Shown: one piece after another, positions 57,608-64,000 of the stretch
How positions within the stretch are numbered: position 1 is the stretch's first letter
How the letters are laid out: every line of letters starts with the position of its first letter
Origin: Actinoplanes palleronii
GTDB taxonomy: Bacteria > Actinomycetota > Actinomycetes > Mycobacteriales > Micromonosporaceae
Length of the DNA: 64,000 bases
Direction: 5' to 3'
Assembly: GCF_016862315.1 (NCBI RefSeq)
Contig: NZ_BOMS01000083.1
Span: 1 to 64,000 of the forward strand
The notes under the pieces: generated by a model
Seen by the model: only the letters and a program-made list of their open reading frames with translations
Told to the model about the DNA's origin: nothing
The model's database searches: none
Position numbers and translations under genes: made by a program

Positions 57608-57750
57608 CCTCCGCTGAGGTCATGGACCGCCGAGGGTCCGCGCTTGCCGTCGTCGATCGACGCCGGCCCGGTCCTCACCCGGGGCACCCCATCGCGAACG
57701 CAAGGGTTGCCGGTCAGCGAGCCGGGGCTTGTCGCTGACACTCATGACCT
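57608..57750 (-). promoter_or_regulatory. SAM-IV-type riboswitch with translational expression platform
   Basis: The aptamer on the minus strand runs from AGGTCATGAG (57750) to GAGGACC (57670). It shares the blocks ACAAGCCCCGGCTCGCTGAC, CGGCAACCCTTGCG and GGGGTGCCCCGGGTGAG with the copy at 45012-45091. Downstream, CATGACCT (57624-57617) is a perfect complement of the aptamer's 5' strand AGGTCATG, and the CCTC beginning in it can pair with GAGG of the ribosome binding site (57608-57612). This gives mutually exclusive helices. A hairpin GGACC...GGTCC lies between. Confidence 0.87.
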
Positions 57751-57821
57751 GGCACCGAAGTTAGCAGACGTCACAGCCACGCGCCATATCCCATACTCGG
57801 AGTAGGGATTAGGGTCGATGG

Positions 57822-58595
57822 ATGACCACCTTCGAGCAGCAGTGGACGCAGTGGCACGACGGGCACGAGAAGCGGCGGGCCGACCCGCACGGCTTCCTCG
57901 CGATCACCGGACTGCACTGGCTGACCGGGACCCCGCAGCGGTTCCCGGACGCGCCGGGCGCGTGGAGCACCGGCCCGGACGGCGTACTGGTGACCCTGAG
58001 TGACGGCGAGGAGCTGGCCGGCATCGGCGCCGGCGAGCACCGGTTCGGCCCCATCGAAGAACGCGGCGACATCACGGTGGGTTACGGCGACGCACTCCTG
58101 GAGATCGCCCGGCGCGGCGGGTCCGACGTGCTCCGGCCGCGGCACCCCGATCACGAGACCCTGGTGAAGTACCTCGGCACGCCGGCGTACACGCCGGACG
58201 AGAAGTGGGCCGTGCCGGGGACGTTCGTGCCGTTCGACGCGCCGCAGCCGATCACGGTGGGTTCGGTGACCGAGGGTCTCGAGCACGTCTACGAGTCGCC
58301 GGGGCGCATCGAGTTCAGCGTCGGCGGGCAGGACCTGTCGCTCACCGCGTTCAACGGGAGCGCGCCGGGGTCACTCTTCGTGCTGTTCACCGACGCCACG
58401 TCGGGGGTCACCACGTACGCGGCGAACCGCAGCCTGGCCGTCGCGGCGCCGGACGCGGACCGTGGCGTGGTGCTGGACTTCAACCGGGCGACGAACCTGC
58501 CGTGCGCGTACACCGAGTTCGCCACCTGCCCGCTGCCGCCGGCCGGGAACCGGCTCCCGATCGCCGTCGAGGCGGGCGAACAGCTTCCGCGGTAA
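57822..58595 (+). CDS. DUF1684 family protein
   Basis: A 257-residue beta-rich protein ending in the DUF1684 signature VLDFNRATNLPCAYTEFATC followed by PLPPAGNRLPIAVEAGE. FLAITGLHWLTGTPQRFPDA is the conserved start. The Cys, Asn and acidic residues of the signature are intact. Function is unknown; the family occurs in many bacteria. ATG 57822 lies six bases after TAGGGT with no Shine-Dalgarno, so the transcript is probably leaderless. Followed by the M20 gene after nine bases. Confidence 0.85.
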   Translation: MTTFEQQWTQWHDGHEKRRADPHGFLAITGLHWLTGTPQRFPDAPGAWSTGPDGVLVTLSDGEELAGIGAGEHRFGPIEERGDITVGYGDALLEIARRGGSDVLRPRHPDHETLVKYLGTPAYTPDEKWAVPGTFVPFDAPQPITVGSVTEGLEHVYESPGRIEFSVGGQDLSLTAFNGSAPGSLFVLFTDATSGVTTYAANRSLAVAAPDADRGVVLDFNRATNLPCAYTEFATCPLPPAGNRLPIAVEAGEQLPR

Positions 58596-58604
58596 CTTCC
58601 GGAG

Positions 58605-59708
58605 ATGGAGCAGCTGCTCGCGCCCCTCGAGGCGCTGATCGGAATCCGCTCGACCGCCGACCGGCCCGGTGAGCTGCACCGGGCCCTCGGCCTGGCGCTC
58701 GACCTGGTCGGACCGGGCTTCGAGATCCGCCGATTCGAGTCCCGGGGCAGGCCCAGCGCGCTGGTGACCCATCCGGACCGGCCCGGCCGGCCCCGGGTGA
58801 TCCTGAACGCGCACCTCGACGTGGTGCCCGGCACGCCGGATCAGTTCCGGGCACGCCGGGAGGGTGACCGGCTCTACGGCCGCGGCGCGCACGACATGAA
58901 GGCGGCCGCGCTCACCCTCGCCACGGTGTTCCGTGAGACGGCCGGCGCCCTGCCGTACCCGATCGCCCTGCAACTGGTCACCGACGAGGAGATCGGCGGC
59001 TTCGACGGCACCGGCCACCAGCTCGGCCACGGGGTGCGCGGGGACTTCGTGATCATCGGCGAGCAGAGCGGGCTGCGGGTGGTCACCGAGTCGAAGGGGC
59101 TGGTCCGGGCCCGGCTGATCGCTTCCGGACGCACGGCCCACGCGGCGTACCCGTGGCTGGGCTCCAACGCGCTGCTCACCCTGATCACCGCGACGCAGCG
59201 GCTGATGGAGCGCTACCCGACACCGGCCGAGGAGGCCTGGGTCACCACGGTCAACCTGGCCCGGATCGCGACCGGCAACGAGGCGGTCAACCAGGTGCCG
59301 GCGGACGCGACCGCCTGGCTCGACCTCCGCCACCCGCCCGAGGACACCGACCTGACCGGCCGGGACGCGGCCTCGATCGCCGAACACCTGCGCTCGATCA
59401 CCGGGCCGGAGGTGACCGTGGAGGTGGACAGCGTCGGCGCGCCGCACCGGGCCGACCCCGGCAGCGTCCAGGTCCGCGCGCTGCAGGAGGCGATCCGGAC
59501 CGTCGGCCACCCCGGATCGCTGCTGCGCAAGCACGGCGCGGCCGACGGCCGCTTCTACTTCGGACTCGGCATCGACGCGGTCATTTTCGGCCCCACCGGC
59601 GACGACCAGCACGGCCCGGCGGAATACCTCGACCTCAGCTCACTGCAGCCCTATCACGACGCCATACTGCAATTCCTAAAATCAACCCCTATTTCGTACG
59701 CCGATTAG
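58605..59708 (+). CDS. M20 family peptidase (ArgE/DapE type)
   Basis: A 367-residue zinc hydrolase. Metal and catalytic residues appear in ILNAHLDVVPG (His-x-Asp), RGAHDMKAAAL (bridging Asp), VTDEEIGGFDGTG (Glu-Glu) and the C-terminal IFGPTGDDQHGPAEYLDL (His). The lid domain (about 165-280) carries RTAHAAYPWLGSNAL. It hydrolyses an N-acyl amino acid or peptide in the cytoplasm. It may be co-transcribed with the DUF1684 gene. The last 20 bp overlap the convergent membrane-protein gene. Confidence 0.86.
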   Translation: MEQLLAPLEALIGIRSTADRPGELHRALGLALDLVGPGFEIRRFESRGRPSALVTHPDRPGRPRVILNAHLDVVPGTPDQFRARREGDRLYGRGAHDMKAAALTLATVFRETAGALPYPIALQLVTDEEIGGFDGTGHQLGHGVRGDFVIIGEQSGLRVVTESKGLVRARLIASGRTAHAAYPWLGSNALLTLITATQRLMERYPTPAEEAWVTTVNLARIATGNEAVNQVPADATAWLDLRHPPEDTDLTGRDAASIAEHLRSITGPEVTVEVDSVGAPHRADPGSVQVRALQEAIRTVGHPGSLLRKHGAADGRFYFGLGIDAVIFGPTGDDQHGPAEYLDLSSLQPYHDAILQFLKSTPISYAD

Positions 59709-60393
59709 CGGACCCGGCGCGTCCGCCCACCGCGACGACGGCCAGCGCGCCGACCGCCGCCGCGGCGAGCCACCACAGTCGGCTGTCCAGCAGCCACAGC
59801 AGGTCCGGATAACCCACCCCGACGTCCTCGAACGGCAGGCCGGCGAGGGTGAAGACCAGCATCGTGTGCGCGAACAGCAGCGCCGGCCAGAGCACCGCGC
59901 CCGCCAGATAGGCGGCCGGTGAGCCCACCCCGGCCCGCCGCCCGGCCCACCCGACAAGCAGCCAGCCGATCACCGCGCCCAGCCCGGCGCCGGATGCCAC
60001 CACCCAGCCGAGCCCGGGCGGTGTGGCGCCGTCCCCGGTGAATCCGGTTGTCCCGGCGGAGAGCAGCGACAGGCCGGCCTGGACCGCGAAGGCCGCGCCG
60101 AACAGGCCGGACAGCAGCGACACCAGCACCGCGACCACGACGATCCCCCGGTCGCCGGGCCGGCCCAGCAGCGCTCGCGGGCCGGGTGGCGACCAGCGCG
60201 GCAGGCCGGCCGGGCGCAGCGCCGACCGCAGTCGCGGCAGGGTCCATGCGGCCGCCAGCAGGTACCGCCACCGGGTCGCCGGGCCGGCCGGGGCGAGCTC
60301 GGCCAGGTCGGCCGCCCACTCGGCGCGCTGCCGCTGCCGGAAACCGGGCGGCAGCAGGCGGGCGAGCACGGCCAGAACGGCCCGGGTCACCAC
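59689..60393 (-). CDS. Membrane protein paired with PadR regulator
   Basis: A 234-residue membrane protein. The first 70 residues are basic and amphipathic (LLPPGFRQRQRAEWAADLAE), resembling the prefix domain that accompanies PadR regulators, followed by four hydrophobic helices (about 83-105, 127-150, 160-182, 205-225). The GTG start overlaps the PadR stop, so the two are translationally coupled. Function unknown; probably the PadR target. Its 3' end overlaps the M20 gene by 20 bp. Confidence 0.75.
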   Translation of the reverse strand: MVTRAVLAVLARLLPPGFRQRQRAEWAADLAELAPAGPATRWRYLLAAAWTLPRLRSALRPAGLPRWSPPGPRALLGRPGDRGIVVVAVLVSLLSGLFGAAFAVQAGLSLLSAGTTGFTGDGATPPGLGWVVASGAGLGAVIGWLLVGWAGRRAGVGSPAAYLAGAVLWPALLFAHTMLVFTLAGLPFEDVGVGYPDLLWLLDSRLWWLAAAAVGALAVVAVGGRAGSANRRTK

Positions 60394-60707
60394 GCCGGCC
60401 GCCGCAGGGCGGAGCGGGCGCCGCGGCGCTGCGCAGCGAGCGTGACGGCGTCCCGGCCGGCGGCCAGGCCGGTCGGGGTGAGCCGGTAGTACCGCCGGCG
60501 GGGGCGGCCCTCGGCGCGCACGTCGATCTCCTCCTCGCGGCTGGACAGCCAGCCGGCCGTCTCGAAGGCGACCAGGATCGGGTACACCGTGCCCGGTTCC
60601 AGGCCGGCTGCCTGGGCCAGGTCGAGCCCGTACCGCTCCTGGACCGGGTCGTCGAGGAACACCCGCAACGCCAGCAGGCGCGGGGTCGTCATCCGCATCG
60701 CAGTCAC
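60387..60707 (-). CDS. PadR family transcriptional regulator
   Basis: A 106-residue winged-helix protein. MTTPRLLALRVFLDDPVQER, YGLDLAQAAGLEPGTVYPIL with VAFETAGWL, and RPRRRYYRLTPTGLAAGRDA match short PadR regulators. GTG 60707 is chosen because TAGGGT lies seven bases upstream on the same strand, a leaderless arrangement; ATG 60698 is the alternative. Overlaps the membrane-protein gene downstream. Confidence 0.85.
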   Translation of the reverse strand: MTAMRMTTPRLLALRVFLDDPVQERYGLDLAQAAGLEPGTVYPILVAFETAGWLSSREEEIDVRAEGRPRRRYYRLTPTGLAAGRDAVTLAAQRRGARSALRRPAW

Positions 60708-60714
60708 GGCGACG

Positions 60715-60745
60715 ACCCTAGGGGCTATTCCTATTTCTGCATAGG
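60715..60745 (-). promoter_or_regulatory. PadR promoter with inverted-repeat operator
   Basis: On the minus strand the -10 is TAGGGT (60720-60715). CCTAT (60730-60734) and ATAGG (60741-60745) form an inverted repeat covering the expected -35. The 11-mer GCTATTCCTAT (60724-60734) is identical to part of the palindrome at 35843-35853. Confidence 0.5.
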
Positions 60746-60963
60746 GGGTACCGATTGCCCCCTTGGTGAGCGGCTCCGTGAACGGGGCCCCCGAGCGCGT
60801 AGTCTGGGCCTCAACCGTGGTGCGCGAACGCCCCGCTCCCGTGCGGGCCGGCGCCCGGTGCCGGATCGCATCAGCTCTGGCTCTCGATCCGAGCAGGAAC
60901 CGGAGAAGACCGTGGCGCACGCCTGGCGAAACAAGACCGCACCACCCACTATGAGGGCCGGTC

Positions 60964-61686
60964 GTGCCGGTCGTGCCTGATGCCCGGCATCGGACCCGGG
61001 TCGCTCAGCTGGTGGCGGCGCACGGCCCGGACGTGGGCCGGTTGTGCGACGCGTGCGTGGCCGAGCTGCCCGACATCGCCGGCGCCGGCCTCGCCGTGAT
61101 CACCTCACTGCCGGCCCAGCAGGTCCGGTACGCCAGCGACGCGGTCAGCGCCCGGGTCGAGGATCTGCAGGTCACGCTCGGCGAGGGCCCGTGCAAGGAG
61201 GCGTACGCCGACCGCCGGCCGGTACTGGTCACCGACCTGGACGACATCCAGTGGACCCGGCGATGGCCGATGTTCACCCCGGCCGCGATCAGCGCCGGCG
61301 CGCGGGCGCTGTTCGCGCTGCCGCTCGAGGTCGGCTCGACCTGCCTCGGCGTGATCGACCTGTACCGGCCGCGGCCGGGCGCGCTGGCCGGTGCCGACCT
61401 GGCCGAGGCTCTCGCGTTCGCCGGCGCCGCCTCCGAGCTGCTGCTCGCCGAGCAGATGCCCGGCGGCCAGCTGCCCGGCACCCAGGCGATGTACGCCCAT
61501 CGCGCGGTGGTGCACCAGGCCACCGGCATGATCAGCGCCCAGCTCGGTGTGCCGATCCCGGACGCGTTCCTGCGGCTGCGCGCGTACGCCTACTCCTCCG
61601 ACCGGAGCCTCGACGACGTCGCGAACGACGTGGTGGGCCGCCGGCTGCGTTTCACCGAGGCGGACGATGTCACCTCGGCCCACTGA
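60964..61686 (+). CDS. GAF-ANTAR domain protein
   Basis: A 240-residue signalling protein with a GAF sensor (about 35-160; VRYASDAVSARVEDLQVTLG, GEGPCKEAYADRRPV) and an ANTAR RNA-binding domain (about 178-235; YAHRAVVHQATGMISAQLGV and AFLRLRAYAYSSDRSLDDVA). ANTAR proteins act as transcription antiterminators by binding paired RNA hairpins. GTG 60964 is one of two close GTG candidates. The next gene encodes a related GAF-ANTAR protein 28 bases downstream. Confidence 0.85.
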   Translation: MPVVPDARHRTRVAQLVAAHGPDVGRLCDACVAELPDIAGAGLAVITSLPAQQVRYASDAVSARVEDLQVTLGEGPCKEAYADRRPVLVTDLDDIQWTRRWPMFTPAAISAGARALFALPLEVGSTCLGVIDLYRPRPGALAGADLAEALAFAGAASELLLAEQMPGGQLPGTQAMYAHRAVVHQATGMISAQLGVPIPDAFLRLRAYAYSSDRSLDDVANDVVGRRLRFTEADDVTSAH

Positions 61687-61714
61687 CCACGACGACCGGA
61701 ACCGGGAGGCGGCC

Positions 61715-62866
61715 GTGAGCACGTCTCAGGAACAGACTCTGGCACAGATCTTCGTCGATCTCTCCGACACGCTCGTCGCGGACTTCGACATCATCGAGTT
61801 CCTGCACCTGCTGTCCGAGCACTGCGCCGAGCTGCCCGGTGTGCAGGCCGCGGGCATCATGATCGGCGACAATCCCGGCAACCTGCGGGTGCTGGCCTCG
61901 TCCTCGGAGCAGGCCCGGCTGCTGGAGCTGTTCGAGGTGGAGGCCCACCAGGGGCCGTGCGTGGACTGCTTCGTCAGCGGCAGGGCCGTGGCCGACCCGG
62001 ACCTCGACGCGCCCGACCCCCGCTGGGCCCGGTTCGCGGCCCGGGCCCGCGAGGCCGGCTTCCACGCGGTGCACGCGATCCCGATGCGGTTGCGCGACGA
62101 CGTGGTCGGGGTGCTGAACCTGTTCTCCGCCCGGTCGGGCGGCCTGGAGCCGGCAGTGATGGACAGCGCTCGGGCTCTGGCCAATACTGCTGCCCTCGGT
62201 CTGTTGCAGCACCGGGCCATCGAGTATCGGCAGGTCCTGGCCGAGGAGGTACAGCACGCCATGAACAGCCGGGTCAGCATCGAGCAGGCCAAGGGCATCG
62301 TGGCCGAGCACCTCGGGCTGGACATGCCGGCCGCGTTCGCCGAGCTGCGCCGCTTCGCCGCGCGGTCCGGGCTACGGCTCAGCGACCTCGCCACCGCCGT
62401 CACCGCCGGCGACCACGGCCCGCCGCCCCGGAGCCCGGACGACCGGTCCCGGGTGCTGCTCCTCCAGCTCGTCGACGTCCACTCCCTCGCCGGGCTCCGC
62501 GCGGCGACCGGCCGGGCCGCGGTCCGGCACGGCCTGTCCGCGTCCCAGACCAACCAGTTCGTCCTGGCCGTGCACGAGGCCGCGGTGAACACCGTGCGGC
62601 ACGGCGGCGGTGGCGGCCAGGTCCTGGTGTGGCTCGCGGCCGGCGCGCTGTGGGCCGAGATCAGCGATCACGGCGGCGGCATCCCGGACGACAAGCGCGT
62701 CATCGTGATGCCGGACCCCGGCTCCGAGGGCGGCCGGGGGCTGGCCCTGATCGACAAGGTGTGCGCCGTCGTCGACATCCAGACCGGCGTCTCCGGGACC
62801 CGTCTGCTGCTGGGTTACCCGCTCGACTCGCCGGCACTGCCCGCGCCCGGCACCGGCGAGGGGTAG
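61715..62866 (+). CDS. GAF-ANTAR-HATPase fusion signalling protein
   Basis: A 383-residue three-domain protein: GAF (about 20-165; VEAHQGPCVDCFVSGRAVAD), ANTAR (about 170-230; VQHAMNSRVSIEQAKGIVAE with LRRFAARSGLRLSDLA) and a C-terminal RsbW-like HATPase (about 250-375; FVLAVHEAAVNTVRHGGGGG, ISDHGGGIPD, GGRGLALIDKV). This joins RNA antitermination with an anti-sigma-type kinase domain. GGGAGG lies before the GTG. Convergent with the STAS gene; the stops overlap by 52 bp. Confidence 0.87.
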   Translation: MSTSQEQTLAQIFVDLSDTLVADFDIIEFLHLLSEHCAELPGVQAAGIMIGDNPGNLRVLASSSEQARLLELFEVEAHQGPCVDCFVSGRAVADPDLDAPDPRWARFAARAREAGFHAVHAIPMRLRDDVVGVLNLFSARSGGLEPAVMDSARALANTAALGLLQHRAIEYRQVLAEEVQHAMNSRVSIEQAKGIVAEHLGLDMPAAFAELRRFAARSGLRLSDLATAVTAGDHGPPPRSPDDRSRVLLLQLVDVHSLAGLRAATGRAAVRHGLSASQTNQFVLAVHEAAVNTVRHGGGGGQVLVWLAAGALWAEISDHGGGIPDDKRVIVMPDPGSEGGRGLALIDKVCAVVDIQTGVSGTRLLLGYPLDSPALPAPGTGEG

Positions 62867-63195
62867 CCGAAGAGCCGGCCCAGGTCGAACAGGTCGAGCA
62901 GCCACACCAGCACCGGCGACGCCTGAGCCAGCACCACCGGGCAGCCGAGCGACTCCCCCTCGGCCCGGGCCCGGAGCAGCTCCCGCAGCACCGAGCAGTC
63001 GCAGAAGTCCACCTCCGCCGCGTCCAGCACCAGCCGGGCCGGCGCGGGACCGGTGAGCACCCGGTGCAGGGTGGTCGCGATCTGCGGGGCGTTGGCCAGG
63101 TCGAAACTGCCGGCCAGGGTCACCGTCACCGTGCCCCGCACCGGACCGGAGACCTGGATCTGCCCGGGCATGCTCCACGTCACGAGCATCGCCAT
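62815..63195 (-). CDS. STAS domain anti-sigma factor antagonist
   Basis: A 126-residue STAS protein. VTVTLAGSFDLANAPQIATT and RLVLDAAEVDFCDCSVLREL are the family core; the Ser that is normally phosphorylated (D-S/T-S-G) is represented by FCDCSVLRE, so S is preserved but the preceding residue is Cys. It would bind the RsbW-like domain of the convergent gene product. ATG 63195 has GGAGGGGG close by; ATG 63189 is an alternative. The C-terminal 17 residues lie over the end of the opposite gene. Confidence 0.82.
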   Translation of the reverse strand: MAMLVTWSMPGQIQVSGPVRGTVTVTLAGSFDLANAPQIATTLHRVLTGPAPARLVLDAAEVDFCDCSVLRELLRARAEGESLGCPVVLAQASPVLVWLLDLFDLGRLFGYPSPVPGAGSAGESSG

Positions 63196-63322
63196 CCCCC
63201 TCCGCCCGCAGGCCCGGGGCCGGCAGGCTCGGGCGGGCCCCTCGGGGCGATCCGGGGCCGCGGACACCCGAGGCTTCCACGGTAACCCGCCCGGCACGGA
63301 GGAAACGCCCGCCGGGAAATGG

Positions 63323-63937
63323 TCAGACGGCCGCGGCCAGCAGGTGCTCGACGCGGCGGGCGATCCCCCGCAGGTACGGACCACGGTCCGGGTCGACGAG
63401 CGCGTTCAGCGAGCACGGGCCGTGCCGGTGGAGCACCTCGGCGTACCGGGTGTCCGGGTCGACCCGGTCGCCGGCGGGGCCGACGGTCTGGTCGGCGTAG
63501 GTCAGCGCGTCGGCGAGCACGGTGCGCTCGTCCGGGTAGACGGCGAGCAGCTCGCTCAGGCCCTTGGCGGCGGCCACGAAGCGGGCCCCGGAGTGGTATG
63601 CCACCAGCCCGGCGACCCGGATCGGCCAGCCGTACCGGGTCAGGTGGTCGGCGCCGTCGAGCGGGTGGAAGCCGGTGGCCACGGTGGGTGCGGCGTACCC
63701 GATGTCGTGCAGCCAGGCGGCGGCGGTGAGCAGGTCGGCGTCCACCCCGAGCGGGCCGGCCAGCCCGGCGGCGCGCTCGGCGACACCCTGGGTGTGCCGC
63801 CAGCGGTTGCCCATGTCACCCAGCAGCGCCTCGGCCAGCAGCCGGGCCGCGCTGGTCAGCGGGCCGGCCGGGGCGAGCGCGGGAAGCACGAGGGTGCGCG
63901 CGAAACGGGGTTCGCGCAGCAGGCTGGGGGCCGTCAT
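63323..63937 (-). CDS. HD domain protein
   Basis: A 204-residue putative phosphohydrolase. The HD metal ligands are visible: H in RWRHTQGVAERAA (about 48), HD in AAAWLHDIGYA (about 75-76), and the later D in ALTYADQTVG (about 149). It probably cleaves a nucleotide or second messenger phosphate. ATG 63937 is chosen because the 18-residue extension to 63991 is unlike protein. It stands alone before the right edge of the window. Confidence 0.85.
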   Translation of the reverse strand: MTAPSLLREPRFARTLVLPALAPAGPLTSAARLLAEALLGDMGNRWRHTQGVAERAAGLAGPLGVDADLLTAAAWLHDIGYAAPTVATGFHPLDGADHLTRYGWPIRVAGLVAYHSGARFVAAAKGLSELLAVYPDERTVLADALTYADQTVGPAGDRVDPDTRYAEVLHRHGPCSLNALVDPDRGPYLRGIARRVEHLLAAAV

Positions 63938-64000
63938 GGCCCGGATGGTAGGCCGCGGACGGTTAACAGCAAGCGAACTGAGCATGAGCACGCTCTGAAT

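Overview
This is a high-GC, densely packed actinobacterial chromosome segment. Several points suggest the order Micromonosporales, with an Actinoplanes-like genome the best guess: the codon usage, SAM-IV-type riboswitches, GAF-ANTAR signalling proteins, an ECF41-type sigma factor, an F420-type LLM oxidoreductase and DUF3040, LmeA and septum-formation family proteins. The genus is an inference. I saw no rRNA, tRNA, phage, IS element or CRISPR array.

Layout. 0-1.4 kb: VTC-domain and DUF4956 gene pair. 1.5-5.2 kb: divergent cluster of an N-succinylamino-acid-racemase/MenC-type enolase, an SIS protein, a GNAT and an M20 deacylase, resembling the D- to L-amino-acid conversion pathway. 5.3-10.6 kb: DUF3040 protein, then an OmpR-type two-component system with an LmeA-like lipid-binding protein and an MMPL exporter. 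10.6-16.1 kb: MacB-type ABC exporter with two tandem HlyD adaptors. 16.2-20.7 kb: Gly-rich lipoprotein with a degenerate histidine kinase, a stand-alone receiver, and a large hybrid kinase with a 7-residue minisatellite inside its ATPase domain. 20.8-27.1 kb: one overlapping rha-lut operon (rhaEW, rhaB, lutA, lutB, lutC) taking L-rhamnulose through L-lactate to pyruvate, behind a LacI-type operator. 27.2-33.2 kb: DoxX and MFS membrane proteins, an Lrp-like regulator, a secreted cutinase/PET-hydrolase-type enzyme and the LacI regulator that carries the same operator. 33.4-39 kb: small proteins, an EgtA-like protein with a degenerate active site, and a secreted phytase-like protein. 39-45 kb: septum-formation-like protein, flavoprotein with ECF41 sigma factor, PilZ protein, LLM oxidoreductase and two GNATs, one behind a SAM-IV-type riboswitch. 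45.1-46.3 kb: a gene-free repeat island. 46.3-50.2 kb: XRE-type regulator with quinone oxidoreductase, ArsR with an SRPBCC protein, and a DUF559 protein. 50.5-57.8 kb: GT4, GH92 mannosidase, GGDEF-EAL protein, and a cysteine-desulfurase-like enzyme behind a second SAM-IV-type riboswitch. 57.8-64 kb: DUF1684 protein, M20 peptidase, PadR with a membrane protein, GAF-ANTAR, ATPase and STAS signalling proteins, and an HD-domain protein.

Themes. Catabolic modules are compact and translationally coupled. Regulation is unusually readable: paired operators, divergent promoters, two riboswitches, and a recurring TANNNT box 6-7 nt before start codons that have no Shine-Dalgarno, which suggests leaderless transcripts. 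Non-coding DNA is rich in repeats: a roughly 258-bp element present twice, a 61-bp palindromic repeat family at three places, 63-bp, 33-bp and 31-bp tandem repeats, and a perfect 16-bp inverted repeat.
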